Notes: generated by a model from the letters alone, not told the origin. A DNA stretch of 64,000 nucleotides from Tardiphaga sp052076105 (GCF_052076105.1 NZ_CP197245.1:2108001-2172000); one strand, 5' to 3'. Shown: positions 25,257-34,257, counted from the first letter of the stretch. Made by a program: numbers and translations.

Positions 25257-25835
25257 TTACTTCGGCGCTTCAGCGGGCGGTTTGGCGTCCGGCTGCGGAG
25301 TAGCCGCCGGCGCTGCGGCGCCGCCACCGGCAGGCGCAGGCGTCGCCGGCTGGCTCAGCGCGGCAGGCTGCGGCTGCGCGTTCGGATTGATCCAGCAGCC
25401 ATGGACGCGGCTGTTGAGACTGTCCGCAATTTTCGGATCGATCAGCGGGCCGAATTTGACCAGGCAGCGGAATGTCGCCTGCACATGACCGCCGGGGCAG
25501 CCGAATCGGTCGTAGAGGTCGAGGTGGCGGAACGCGGTGTCGAGATCGTCGCGCCACATCAGCACCACGACGCGGCGGCCAAGCCAGACGCATTCAGGAT
25601 TGCCGGCGGGACCATTGATCGCCTGGGTCGCCTCGACGAATTCGTCGGATTTCTTCTGGCTTTCACGGGCAACGTCGGCAGGCGTCACGGGCGCATTTGC
25701 CGCAGGCTTCTGATCCTGTGCGCGAACCGGGCCGCTCTGGGCCAGGGCGCAGCCAACACCCAGCAGAAGGGCAAGGCCTGGAACGGCGAGACAACGCAGA
25801 ACCGCAGATTGGAACCCGAACACCAGTCGACGCAT
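25257..25835 (-). CDS. Exported Pro/Ala-rich protein of the beta-glucan locus
   Basis: A 192-residue secreted protein between the NdvB-like and NdvC-like genes. A signal peptide (VPGLALLLGVGCALAQSG, ending near residue 32) leads a small domain with four cysteines (NPECVWLGRR, DRFGCPGGH, TFRCLVKFG, VHGCWINPN) which could make two disulfides; the last 35 residues are Ala/Pro/Gly-rich. In B. japonicum a gene called ndvD lies between ndvB and ndvC; by position this could be its counterpart, but I cannot confirm sequence similarity. ATG at 25835 places the signal peptide at the N-terminus; upstream starts do not. Confidence 0.75.
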   Translation of the reverse strand: MRRLVFGFQSAVLRCLAVPGLALLLGVGCALAQSGPVRAQDQKPAANAPVTPADVARESQKKSDEFVEATQAINGPAGNPECVWLGRRVVVLMWRDDLDTAFRHLDLYDRFGCPGGHVQATFRCLVKFGPLIDPKIADSLNSRVHGCWINPNAQPQPAALSQPATPAPAGGGAAAPAATPQPDAKPPAEAPK

Positions 25836-26086
25836 AAAGTCCCCGATAAGTTGGCTGCCAGGCAGTTCTGACGCCCTCGCCAGATGCCGTTCAAATGGGC
25901 CCCCAATACGGCGGCGACCACGGCTGAATCCCATGACGGACATTTTTGATTTTGTCCAGCAACGCCGGAAGTTTGTCTGATTTTCGTGGGCGTGTCGGGT
26001 CGACAAGTCCGTGATTGCCGGCATGACGCACTTGGCAGATTGGCGATGACCGGCTAATCGACGGACGACTTTGGAGGACGGAACCA

Positions 26087-27706
26087 ATTTCCACCCGCAC
26101 GCCGCTGGCGCTTCTCATCCTTTCCCTTGGTACGATCGCAGCGGTTTGGTGGTGGCTGGCCACGCCGGTCACGCTGGTGCGCGCGCCGATCGATCCCGCC
26201 GCCAAACTGGAATGCGTCTCCTACGCGCCGTTCCGCGGCGAGCAGACGCCGCTGAACTCGACCGCCATCATTCCCGCCAGCCAGATTGCCCAGGACATGG
26301 CGCAACTGGCGCAGATCACCAAATGCGTGCGGACCTATTCCATCGATAACGGCCTCGACCAGGTGCCGGAACTGGCCGGCAAGGTCGGACTGAAGGTCAT
26401 TCAGGGCGTCTGGCTCGGGAGCAACCGGCTCAAGAATCTGGCGCAGATCGCCGGCGTCGTGGACCTCACCAAGCGCTTTCCGAACGTGATCAGCAGTGTG
26501 GTCGTCGGCAACGAAGTGCTGTTGCGCGGCGAGATGACGGCTGCCGATCTCGTCGGCAATATCCGCTCGGTGAAGGCGCAGGTCGGCAAGATCCCCGTGA
26601 CCTATGCCGATGTCTGGGAATTCTGGCTGAAGAATCGCGAGATCTATGACGCGGTCGATTTCGTCACGATCCACATCCTGCCCTATTGGGAGGACTTCCC
26701 GATTCGCGCGAAGAGCGCCGCCGCCCATGTGGATTCGATCCGCAAGCGTGTCGCCGTGGCGTTTCCATCCAAGGAAATCCTGATCGGCGAAACAGGTTGG
26801 CCGAGCGCCGGGCGGATGCGCGATGGCGCGTTGCCATCGCGCACCAATCAGGCACGGGTCGTGTCCGAAATCCTCGATCTGGCGAAGCGCGAGGATTTCC
26901 GTGTCAATCTGATCGAAGCCTATGACCAGCCTTGGAAGCGCGATCTTGAAGGTACAGTCGGCGGCTATTGGGGCCTGATCTACGATCAGCCGCGTGAATT
27001 GAAGTATCCACCGGGCGTTCCGATTACCAATTATCCGTCGTGGAAGCTGCAGATGGGGCTCGGCATGGGGCTGAGCTTCCTGGTTTTCGTGACGGGCATG
27101 TTGACGCTTCGCCGGCGGCCATGGTCGCCGCGTCTGTCGGCCTGGCTGACCGTTGCCGTATCGGCCACGGTGGCCGGCGTCCTGCTGGGCGTTGCCGCAG
27201 ACAAGCTGATCTATGAAAGCTATGGCGTCGGCCGCTGGATCCAGTGGAGCGCGCTAATGGCCGCCGGTGTCGCGTCGCCGCTGCTGTGCGCCTATGCGAC
27301 GATGTCCGGCCGCTCGCTGCCGACCTTCCTCGAACTGGTTGGACCCAGCCGGTTCCTGACCCGATCGGTATCGACAGTTCTGCTTGGGATTACGCTGGCT
27401 GTGGCCGTGCTGATCGGCGCCGAGACCGCGCTCGGCTTCGTGTTCGATCCGCGTTACCGCGACTTTCCGTTCGCGGCGCTGACCATGGCGGTCGTGCCGT
27501 TTGCAGGACTGATGGTCGTCAACCGTCCGCAGGAAGGTGTACGGCCGATCGCCGAGTCGGCGTTCGCCGGACTGCTCGTGCTGTCGGCCCTGTATATCGG
27601 CTTCAATGAAGGGCCGGATAACTGGCAGTCGCTGTGGACCTGTGCGATCTATTTGCTGTTCGGCTTCACGCTGTGGCGGGCGCGGGCCGCGCAAAGCCCA
27701 GAATAA
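26087..27706 (+). CDS. ndvC: GH17-domain membrane protein (NdvC-like), apparent ATT start
   Basis: A 539-residue protein: N-terminal membrane anchor (about residues 5-27, TPLALLILSLGTIAAVWWWL), a periplasmic GH17 domain with both catalytic Glu (VGNE, 143; IGETGWPS, 235), then about seven membrane helices. NdvC of B. japonicum (about 62 kDa) is needed for beta-1,6 linkages of the cyclic glucan; size and layout agree. No ATG, GTG or TTG lies before the anchor. GGAGG at 26073-26077 is nine bases before ATT at 26087, so ATT seems to be the start; the first standard codon, GTG at 26177, has no such site and would cut off the anchor. Confidence 0.82.
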   Translation: MSTRTPLALLILSLGTIAAVWWWLATPVTLVRAPIDPAAKLECVSYAPFRGEQTPLNSTAIIPASQIAQDMAQLAQITKCVRTYSIDNGLDQVPELAGKVGLKVIQGVWLGSNRLKNLAQIAGVVDLTKRFPNVISSVVVGNEVLLRGEMTAADLVGNIRSVKAQVGKIPVTYADVWEFWLKNREIYDAVDFVTIHILPYWEDFPIRAKSAAAHVDSIRKRVAVAFPSKEILIGETGWPSAGRMRDGALPSRTNQARVVSEILDLAKREDFRVNLIEAYDQPWKRDLEGTVGGYWGLIYDQPRELKYPPGVPITNYPSWKLQMGLGMGLSFLVFVTGMLTLRRRPWSPRLSAWLTVAVSATVAGVLLGVAADKLIYESYGVGRWIQWSALMAAGVASPLLCAYATMSGRSLPTFLELVGPSRFLTRSVSTVLLGITLAVAVLIGAETALGFVFDPRYRDFPFAALTMAVVPFAGLMVVNRPQEGVRPIAESAFAGLLVLSALYIGFNEGPDNWQSLWTCAIYLLFGFTLWRARAAQSPE

Positions 27707-28046
27707 GCAGGCCGACGGCGATGCCTGACAGGGCAACGTTATAGAGCACGATCCCGAAACCGGCTGCGATCAGCGCGCCGGTGATCAACACGATCGATGG
27801 CCGCAGCAGGTTCAGCACCGCGATGACGATCGCGGCGATCCCGAACACCGAGTTCTTGAACAGATAGGTCATCACCAGCCGGCTCTTGCACAGGGCGCTC
27901 TGGAGGCCGGCATCGCAGGCGAGCGCCGTCGTCGACAATTCGATGGCGAGATAGCGCAGATAGATGGCGTAGCCGACGGACAGAAAGCCGACGATGAGAA
28001 GCCATTGCACCTGACGGGCGGTGAGTTTGAACGGATCTTTTTTCAT
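27666..28046 (-). CDS. Small four-helix membrane protein
   Basis: A 126-residue inner-membrane protein with about four hydrophobic segments and two cysteines in the first loop (ALACDAGLQSALCKS), a spacing that hints at a redox or disulfide role, though no family is recognised. ATG at 28046 (MKKDPFKLT) is chosen; another at 28064 would add six residues. Its 3' end overlaps the convergent ndvC-like gene by 41 bases, which shows a long-lasting association with that locus. Confidence 0.75.
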   Translation of the reverse strand: MKKDPFKLTARQVQWLLIVGFLSVGYAIYLRYLAIELSTTALACDAGLQSALCKSRLVMTYLFKNSVFGIAAIVIAVLNLLRPSIVLITGALIAAGFGIVLYNVALSGIAVGLLILGFARPAPATA

Positions 28047-28168
28047 GCGGAAACCATGGTTCAAAATGCGGCGCGGAACAACCCGGCATGCGGTCGCGGT
28101 GAGAGGTCGGACCTAGATAGCACTTTAGCCGCGCGCGCCAAGAGATTGAAAATCTGATCTTTTGGTCC

Positions 28169-29413
28169 TTAACGCAGACCCAGGAACGAGGTCAGCGACG
28201 ATTGCGGCTTCGGCGGCGCAACTTCTTCCACGGGCTTGGGCGGCGGCGCTTGTTCGGTACGTTCCTGTGGCTTGGGCGCGGCGCGCCTGCGTTGCGCCGG
28301 CCTGGCTGGTGCAGGCGCAGCTTCTGCGGGCGCCGTCTCGGCCTTCATGGCAAGGCGCTGACCATCGAAGATCGACGTCTCGCAGGGGCGGCTGCTCTCG
28401 GTCAGGGCGGCGCAGATCTTCGCGGCGGCTGCAGCATCGCTGAGTGGGCCGGCGACGAGGCGCAGTTGCATGCCAAGTCCGGTGGGGCGCTCCTTGACCA
28501 TCATGATCGGACGAAGTCCGTTCAGCACACGGGATTTGGACATGCCGCGCCAGATTGCGCGCAGGCCATCCACTGAATTGGCGCCGCCGATATCGACGCC
28601 GAATTCGGTGCGGGCAACCGGCGTCGCCACGGCCTCGATAGCTGCAGGTGCCGGTTCGGTCACAGCAGCAGGTTGGACCGATGCAGTGATCTCTGGGGCC
28701 GCCGAAGGTTCAACGGCAGGCACCGACTCGCTCAATTTGGCGGCGGTGGCATCGGGCGGCGCCGTCATCGATTTCCAGGTAACGAGCGGGGTCGGGGCCG
28801 GCGGGCTGTTGGAAACCACCGTTTGCGCCGGTTTGGCGGGCGTCGTCTCGGCAGGCGGCGTGACGGCGGCCACGGGACCGATGACCGGCGTCGATGGAAT
28901 GCTCGGAAGCTCTGCCGCGGGCTTTGGCTCGGCGGTGACTGCGGACGGGGCAACGACGGATGCGGTGGCAGGTGGCTGCGGCGCTGGTGCCGGCGTCGTT
29001 GTGGCGGCTGTCGGTGTTGGATTGGTCTGGCGCTTGATCGATCCGGTGACTGAATCCAGCCCCTGTTCGACCGAGGTGACGCGCGCGTAGAGCCGGTCGC
29101 GATCGCTGTTGAGCGTCTCAATGGCCAGCGTCAGGCGGCGGGCCTCGACCTGGGTTTCCTTGGCGACGAGCTGGATCTGCTGGGCCTGCCGCGCAAAGGT
29201 CTCGGATGTGGCGACCTGATCGCGGCGCAACTGGACCTGCGACTGGCTGGCCAGAATGGCAACCACCACCGCGCCCACGGCGGCAACGCCCCAGGAGCCC
29301 AGCCGCCACATCATGCGGCGGTCGATTTTGTCTTCCTCAGCCAGAAATCCGGTCAGCCAGCCGCTATGCTCGGCTGAGAGCGTATCGGCCCACTTGTCGT
29401 GCTTATCCGCCAT
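28169..29413 (-). CDS. Membrane-anchored, coiled-coil, SPOR-like hypothetical protein
   Basis: A 414-residue protein with a cytoplasmic N-terminus (MADKHDKWADTLSAEHSGWL), one membrane helix at about 43-58 (GVAAVGAVVVAILAS), a coiled-coil of about 60 residues (to VEQGLDSVTGSIKRQ), a long Pro/Ala/Thr-rich linker, and a globular segment near 280-360 (DGLRAIWRGM..., LRLVAGPLSDAAAAAKICAA) with the RxxAGPLxD pattern of SPOR-like peptidoglycan-binding repeats. The C-terminus is again Pro-rich. It is divergent from glmU. A cell-envelope role is likely; the exact function is unknown. ATG at 29413 is preferred over 29434. Confidence 0.8.
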   Translation of the reverse strand: MADKHDKWADTLSAEHSGWLTGFLAEEDKIDRRMMWRLGSWGVAAVGAVVVAILASQSQVQLRRDQVATSETFARQAQQIQLVAKETQVEARRLTLAIETLNSDRDRLYARVTSVEQGLDSVTGSIKRQTNPTPTAATTTPAPAPQPPATASVVAPSAVTAEPKPAAELPSIPSTPVIGPVAAVTPPAETTPAKPAQTVVSNSPPAPTPLVTWKSMTAPPDATAAKLSESVPAVEPSAAPEITASVQPAAVTEPAPAAIEAVATPVARTEFGVDIGGANSVDGLRAIWRGMSKSRVLNGLRPIMMVKERPTGLGMQLRLVAGPLSDAAAAAKICAALTESSRPCETSIFDGQRLAMKAETAPAEAAPAPARPAQRRRAAPKPQERTEQAPPPKPVEEVAPPKPQSSLTSFLGLR

Positions 29414-29586
29414 TCGACGTCTGCGTCGCCCCATCGCCCCTGCGAATCACAGTTCAACATTATCAGGAAACCGGTTGGGAACCTGAGGTTGTCGGGCCAT
29501 ATGGCGCGCTAAACCGGGTTTCCACATTTTGCTAAAACGCTCTATGACGGCCGCGGCGCACGGGCGCCGCCATAACGGGGATTCGG

Positions 29587-30939
29587 ATGACGGGCAGAAC
29601 CAGCCTCACCATCGTGCTCGCGGCCGGCGAGGGAACGCGGATGCGGTCCTCGACGCCGAAAGTGCTGCATCAGGTCGCCAGCCAGTCGCTGCTGGGCCAT
29701 GTGCTCGCGGCGGCGCCTCATGGCGCAGGCTCTGCGCTGGCCGTCGTTGTCGGTCCCGACCGCCAGGATGTGGCGGATGAAGCGAAGCGTGTGCGGCCCG
29801 ATGCCGCAACATTCGTTCAGCACGAACGTCTTGGCACCGCCCATGCCGTGCTGGCGGCAAAGGACGCCATTGCAAAAGGTGCGGACGATCTGCTGATCGC
29901 CTTCGGCGACACGCCGCTGATTTCAGCCGAGACGTTCGAGCGTTTGCGTGCGCCCTTGGCGGCAGGCGCTGCGCTGACCGTGCTCGGTTTTCGCGCGGCC
30001 GATCCGACCGGTTATGGCCGGCTGCTGGTTGAAGGCGACCAACTGGTCGCGATCCGTGAACATGCGGATGCCACACCGGCCGAACGCCAGGTAGATCTCT
30101 GCAATGCCGGCGTGATGGCATTCTCCGGCAAAACCGCGCTCACCATCATCGAGCAGATCGGCACGTCCAACAGCAAGGGCGAATACTATCTCACCGATGC
30201 CGTCGAGATCGTGCGCAGCATGGGCTTGCGGGCGAGCGTGATCGAGACGAGCGAGGATGAAGTCCGCGGCATCAACACCAAGGCGCAGCTCGCGGAAGCC
30301 GAAGCGATCATGCAGGCGCGGCTGCGCAAGGCTGCGCTCGATGCGGGCGTGACCATTGTCGCGCCGGAGACCGTGCATCTCGCGGCCGATACGACGTTCG
30401 GCAATGACGTCACCATCGAACAGTATGTGGTGATCGGGCCCGGCGTCAGCATTGCCGACGGTGCCGTCATTCACGCCTTCTCGCATATCGTGCAGGCGGC
30501 CATCGGCAAGAAGACCTCGATCGGTCCTTACGCGCGCATTCGGCCGGGAACGTCGGTCGGCGAGGGCGCGCGCATCGGCAACTTCGTCGAGGCCAAGGCG
30601 GCCATCCTGGAAGCGGGCGTGAAGGTCAACCACCTGACCTATGTCGGCGACACGCATATTGGCACCGGCGCCAATATCGGCGCGGGCACCATCACCTGCA
30701 ATTACGACGGCTTCAACAAGAGCAAGACGATCATCGGCGCCGGCGCCTTTGTCGGTTCGAATTCGTCGCTGGTCGCACCGGTGAAGATCGGTGCCGGCGC
30801 CTACATCGGTTCGGGCTCGGTGATTACCCGCGACGTGCCGGACGACGCGCTTGCGGTAGAGCGCAACGAAGTGTCGACGAAGGAAGGCTGGGGCAAGCGC
30901 TTCCGCGACAAGAACGCGGCGAACAAGAAGCCGAAGTGA
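29587..30939 (+). CDS. glmU: Bifunctional UDP-N-acetylglucosamine pyrophosphorylase / glucosamine-1-P acetyltransferase
   Basis: Makes UDP-GlcNAc, precursor of peptidoglycan and lipid A, in the cytoplasm. The 450-residue protein has the N-terminal uridyltransferase motif LAAGEGTRMRSSTPKVLHQV (residues 11-30) and a C-terminal left-handed beta-helix made of hexapeptide repeats (about 260-435), with YVGDTHIGTGANIGAGTITCNYDG in it. Length and both domains are complete. It is 0.4 kb upstream of glmS, its pathway partner, so precursor synthesis is clustered here. Confidence 0.98.
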   Translation: MTGRTSLTIVLAAGEGTRMRSSTPKVLHQVASQSLLGHVLAAAPHGAGSALAVVVGPDRQDVADEAKRVRPDAATFVQHERLGTAHAVLAAKDAIAKGADDLLIAFGDTPLISAETFERLRAPLAAGAALTVLGFRAADPTGYGRLLVEGDQLVAIREHADATPAERQVDLCNAGVMAFSGKTALTIIEQIGTSNSKGEYYLTDAVEIVRSMGLRASVIETSEDEVRGINTKAQLAEAEAIMQARLRKAALDAGVTIVAPETVHLAADTTFGNDVTIEQYVVIGPGVSIADGAVIHAFSHIVQAAIGKKTSIGPYARIRPGTSVGEGARIGNFVEAKAAILEAGVKVNHLTYVGDTHIGTGANIGAGTITCNYDGFNKSKTIIGAGAFVGSNSSLVAPVKIGAGAYIGSGSVITRDVPDDALAVERNEVSTKEGWGKRFRDKNAANKKPK

Positions 30940-30961
30940 GCGCGCGGTGTTCCCGGTAACG

Positions 30962-31111
30962 TCAGGTCACCGGGGTCTTCAGATGCCAGCCACGGCGGAT
31001 CGGGCGCTTGGCGACGATTTCTTCCTGCGGCGTATGGGGCTCGGCGACATGCGGTTTCACCGCAATATCGCGCTGCGGCGGCGGCCAATGCGCCAGTTTA
31101 CTCTGCGACAT
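30962..31111 (-). CDS. Possible small protein
   Basis: A 49-residue reading frame in the 437-bp gap between glmU and glmS (MSQSKLAHWPP... ending GWHLKTPVT). Its composition, rich in Pro, Lys and His with few rare residues, looks more protein-like than random, and I have an impression of similar short rhizobial proteins. There is no clear ribosome binding site, and a hairpin covers the ATG. Weak call. Confidence 0.35.
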   Translation of the reverse strand: MSQSKLAHWPPPQRDIAVKPHVAEPHTPQEEIVAKRPIRRGWHLKTPVT

Positions 31112-31126
31112 CTCGACATGTCGCAG
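31103..31126. promoter_or_regulatory. Perfect 9-bp hairpin over a small-ORF start
   Basis: CTGCGACAT (31103-31111) and ATGTCGCAG (31118-31126) form a perfect stem around the loop CTCGAC. On the minus strand the stem holds the start codon of the small frame 30962-31111. No T-run follows, so it is not a terminator. Confidence 0.4.
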
Positions 31127-31274
31127 CCGTGATCCGGCGATTGATCGGGGGGCTCTCGGGTCTCGCTCCTCCCACATGGATGTCTACTCCGGTCAGGCGT
31201 AGATGCTTCCGCAAACACGTTGATGGTTTGTTAAACGCGTCGGGCAAAATGACTGCGTAACCGCGGTAACTTGT

Positions 31275-31297
31275 CTCAATCGGCAATAATTATTGAG
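31275..31297. promoter_or_regulatory. Nested palindromes upstream of glmS
   Basis: CAATAATTATTG at 31284-31295 is a perfect 12-bp palindrome; CTCAAT (31275-31280) and ATTGAG (31292-31297) form an overlapping inverted pair 11 bases apart. They lie about 80-100 bases before the glmS start in an A+T-rich island, a position suited to an operator or UP element. Confidence 0.45.
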
Positions 31298-31376
31298 TAA
31301 CAGTCGATTTGCGATTCTCGCTAAGAGAGTTCCAGATTTTCTGGGCAATTTGATACCACTTGGAGAGATACACCGC

Positions 31377-33203
31377 ATGTGCGGAATCGTCGGAATTTTG
31401 GGACGCGGTCCGGTTGCTGACCAGATCGTGGACTCGCTCAAACGCCTCGAATATCGCGGCTACGATTCTGCCGGCGTTGCCACGCTGGAGGGCGCGCATA
31501 TCGATCGCCGCCGCGCCGAAGGCAAGCTGAAGAATCTCGAAGCCAAGCTCGGCAAGTCGCCGCTGGCAGGTCATATCGGCATCGGTCACACGCGCTGGGC
31601 GACGCATGGCAAACCGACCGAAGCCAATGCGCATCCGCATGCCGCCGAAGGCGTCGCGGTCGTGCATAACGGCATCATCGAGAATTTCCGCGAATTGCGC
31701 CTCGAGCTCGAAAAGGGCGGCGCCAAATTCGTCAGCGAGACAGATACCGAAGTCGTCGCGCATCTCGTCAGCTCCTATCTGCAGAAGGGCGCATCGCCGG
31801 CCGATGCCGTGAGGCAGGCGCTGCCGCGTCTGAAGGGCGCGTTCGCATTGGCCTTCGTGTTCAAGGACCACGACAACCTGATGATCGGCGCCCGCAAGGG
31901 CTCGCCGCTCGCGGTCGGCTATGGTGACGGCGAGATGTATCTCGGCTCCGACGCAATTGCGCTGGCGCCGTTCACGGACAATATCAGCTATCTCGAAGAC
32001 GGCGACTGGGTGGTGCTGACCCGCAAGGGCGCCGAAATTCACGATGAGCAGGGCGCCGTCGTGAAGCGCGACGTGATGAAATCCGGCGCATCGTCCTTCA
32101 TGGTCGACAAGGCGAATTATCGCCACTTCATGGCCAAGGAAATTCACGAGCAGCCGGAAGTCGTCGGTCACACGCTTACGCGTTATGTCGATATGGCGAC
32201 CGAGCGCGTGGCGCTGCCCATGACGCTGCCGTTCGACTTCAAGGACGTCCAGCGTATTTCGATCACCGCTTGCGGTACCGCGAGCTATGCGGGCTTTGTG
32301 GCGAAGTACTGGTTCGAGCGCTTTGCGCGCCTGCCGGTCGAAGTCGATGTGGCTTCTGAGTTCCGTTATCGCGAAGCACCGGTGCGCAAGGGTGATCTGG
32401 CGATTTTCATCTCGCAGTCTGGCGAGACGGCCGATACGCTGGCAGCGCTGCGTTATGCCAAAGAGCAGGGCATGCACACGCTCGCTGTCGTCAACGTCAC
32501 GACCTCGACAATTGCCCGCGAGAGCGAGACCGTGATGCCGACGCTGGCCGGTCCGGAAATCGGCGTCGCCTCGACCAAGGCTTTCACCTGCCAGTTGATG
32601 GCGCTGGCGACGCTTGCGCTCGCAGCCGGCAAGGCCCGCGGGGAACTGTCCGACGCCGACGAAGCAAAGCTGGTCCATGGTCTCGTCAAAGTCCCCCGCC
32701 TGATGGCCGATGCGCTGACGCACGAAGCTGCAATCGAGAAGCTGGCGCGCGACATCGCCAAGTCCAAGGACGTGCTCTATCTCGGCCGCGGCACCAGCTA
32801 TCCGCTGGCGCTGGAGGGCGCGCTGAAGCTGAAGGAAATCTCCTACATCCACGCCGAGGGCTATGCGGCCGGCGAACTCAAGCATGGTCCGATCGCGCTG
32901 ATTGACGAGACCATGCCGGTCGTCGTGATCGCGCCCCATGATCGGGTGTTCGACAAGACCGTGTCGAACATGCAGGAGGTCGCGGCGCGCGGCGGGAACA
33001 TCATTCTGATGACCGATGCCAGGGGCGCGGAGGAGGCCACCGTGGACTCCATGGTGACCCTTGTGATGCCGGACATGGACGCAGCCTTCACGCCGCTGGT
33101 TTATGCCGTGCCCGTGCAGTTGCTCGCCTATCACACCGCCGTCGTGATGGGCACTGACGTCGACCAGCCGCGCAATCTGGCCAAGTCGGTCACGGTAGAA
33201 TAG
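31377..33203 (+). CDS. glmS: Glutamine--fructose-6-phosphate aminotransferase
   Basis: Converts fructose-6-phosphate and glutamine to glucosamine-6-phosphate, the first step of amino-sugar synthesis. The 608-residue protein starts MCGIVGILG with the glutaminase nucleophile Cys2; the glutaminase domain shows RRAEGKLKNLEAKL and GHTRWATHGKPTEANAHPH. Two SIS isomerase domains follow (ISITACGTASYAGFVAKYW; SQSGETADTLAALR; LGRGTSYPLALEGALKLKE), ending NLAKSVTVE as in the family. GGAGAG precedes the ATG. No glmS ribozyme is visible upstream, as expected for this phylum. Confidence 0.98.
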   Translation: MCGIVGILGRGPVADQIVDSLKRLEYRGYDSAGVATLEGAHIDRRRAEGKLKNLEAKLGKSPLAGHIGIGHTRWATHGKPTEANAHPHAAEGVAVVHNGIIENFRELRLELEKGGAKFVSETDTEVVAHLVSSYLQKGASPADAVRQALPRLKGAFALAFVFKDHDNLMIGARKGSPLAVGYGDGEMYLGSDAIALAPFTDNISYLEDGDWVVLTRKGAEIHDEQGAVVKRDVMKSGASSFMVDKANYRHFMAKEIHEQPEVVGHTLTRYVDMATERVALPMTLPFDFKDVQRISITACGTASYAGFVAKYWFERFARLPVEVDVASEFRYREAPVRKGDLAIFISQSGETADTLAALRYAKEQGMHTLAVVNVTTSTIARESETVMPTLAGPEIGVASTKAFTCQLMALATLALAAGKARGELSDADEAKLVHGLVKVPRLMADALTHEAAIEKLARDIAKSKDVLYLGRGTSYPLALEGALKLKEISYIHAEGYAAGELKHGPIALIDETMPVVVIAPHDRVFDKTVSNMQEVAARGGNIILMTDARGAEEATVDSMVTLVMPDMDAAFTPLVYAVPVQLLAYHTAVVMGTDVDQPRNLAKSVTVE

Positions 33204-33227
33204 GCCGGCGAGGCGGCAAGATTGTCG

Positions 33228-33250
33228 CAGGCGGCCGGTTTGGCCGCCTG
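33228..33250 (+). terminator. Hairpin after glmS
   Basis: CAGGCGGCC-GGTTT-GGCCGCCTG, a perfect 9-bp stem with a 5-base loop, 25 bases after the glmS stop. It is very stable but lacks a T-tract, so termination would be partial. Confidence 0.4.
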
Positions 33251-33355
33251 ACGCCGCATAAGTGGCTTCCCCCGCACTGGCGAAATCCTGCTAGGATACC
33301 CATAAGGACTGGCGGCGCGGTTTCGCGCGCCGCGCCAGATGGATTTGAAACGCTG

Positions 33356-34126
33356 ATGGAACGCCCCGATTTGCCGCTGACCCCGCCCGCTGGCGACCCG
33401 CCGCCCGAGGCGCCGCGCGGCTTCATGGCCCGGATCCGCAACTATTTCCTCACCGGCCTGATCGTTGCCGGTCCGGTCGCGATTACCTTTTACCTGACCT
33501 GGTGGTTCGTTACCTGGGTCGATGCCATCGTGCGGCCGCTGGTCCCGGAGGCCTATCGGCCCGAACAATATCTGCCTTATGGCATTCCGGGTTCCGGCCT
33601 GATTGTCGCCTTCGTGGCGCTGACGCTGTTGGGTTTCCTTACCGCCAACCTGATCGGTCGTTCGCTGGTCGATCTCGGCGAGAAACTGCTTGATCGCATG
33701 CCGGTGGTGCGTGCGATCTATCGCGGCTTGAAGCAGGTGTTCGAGACGCTGTTCTCGGGGTCGGGATCGAGCTTCCGCAAGGTGGGTCTCGTCGAGTTTC
33801 CGTCGCCGGGCATGTGGTCGATCGTGCTGATCTCGCAGCCGCCGAGTGTCGAGGTTGCCAATAGCCTGCCGGGACAGGAGGAGCACATCTCGGTGTTCCT
33901 GCCTTGCGCGCCGAACCCGACCACCGGCTTCTTCTTCTATGTGCCGAAGAGCAAGATCATCGATATCGACATGTCCGCCGAAGCTGCTGCGACCCTGATC
34001 ATGTCTGCGGGCGTGGTGCAGCCGGGCTCCGATCCGCAGAAGAAGATCGCAGCATTGGCGCAGATGGCAACGGCCGCGGGCGTCGCGAATGCGCCCGCGC
34101 CGAAAGAGCCGGCGAAGGTGGATTGA
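33356..34126 (+). CDS. DUF502 membrane protein
   Basis: A 256-residue inner-membrane protein of the DUF502 family, with no fixed biochemical role that I know. A Pro-rich N-terminus leads two membrane segments (about 30-55, FLTGLIVAGPVAITFYLTWW; and about 78-100, GLIVAFVALTLLGFLTANL), then a soluble domain with the family hallmarks LDRMPVVRAIYRGLKQVFET, VEFPSPGMWSIVLIS and FLPCAPNPTTGFFFYVPKS. The C-terminus is Ala/Pro-rich. It lies 152 bases after glmS and may share its transcript. Confidence 0.9.
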   Translation: MERPDLPLTPPAGDPPPEAPRGFMARIRNYFLTGLIVAGPVAITFYLTWWFVTWVDAIVRPLVPEAYRPEQYLPYGIPGSGLIVAFVALTLLGFLTANLIGRSLVDLGEKLLDRMPVVRAIYRGLKQVFETLFSGSGSSFRKVGLVEFPSPGMWSIVLISQPPSVEVANSLPGQEEHISVFLPCAPNPTTGFFFYVPKSKIIDIDMSAEAAATLIMSAGVVQPGSDPQKKIAALAQMATAAGVANAPAPKEPAKVD

Positions 34127-34257
34127 GGCGCCACGGCTTTGTGGATGAGGTGAGCGTCTGCGCGAGCCCGTCTTCGTGCGGCGCGTGATCGATGGGTTTC
34201 GCTCCGGCATGATGCGCCTGCACTCACTCATCCTACTCACGCTCAACTCCGTCTGTC

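Noticed and set aside
26177..27706. GTG 26177 as the start of the NdvC-like gene
   Set aside because: It would remove the N-terminal membrane anchor encoded just upstream and has no ribosome binding site, while GGAGG stands correctly before ATT 26087.
31290..33134. 614-codon open frame antisense to glmS
   Set aside because: Mirror of a certain gene with no recognisable protein pattern.
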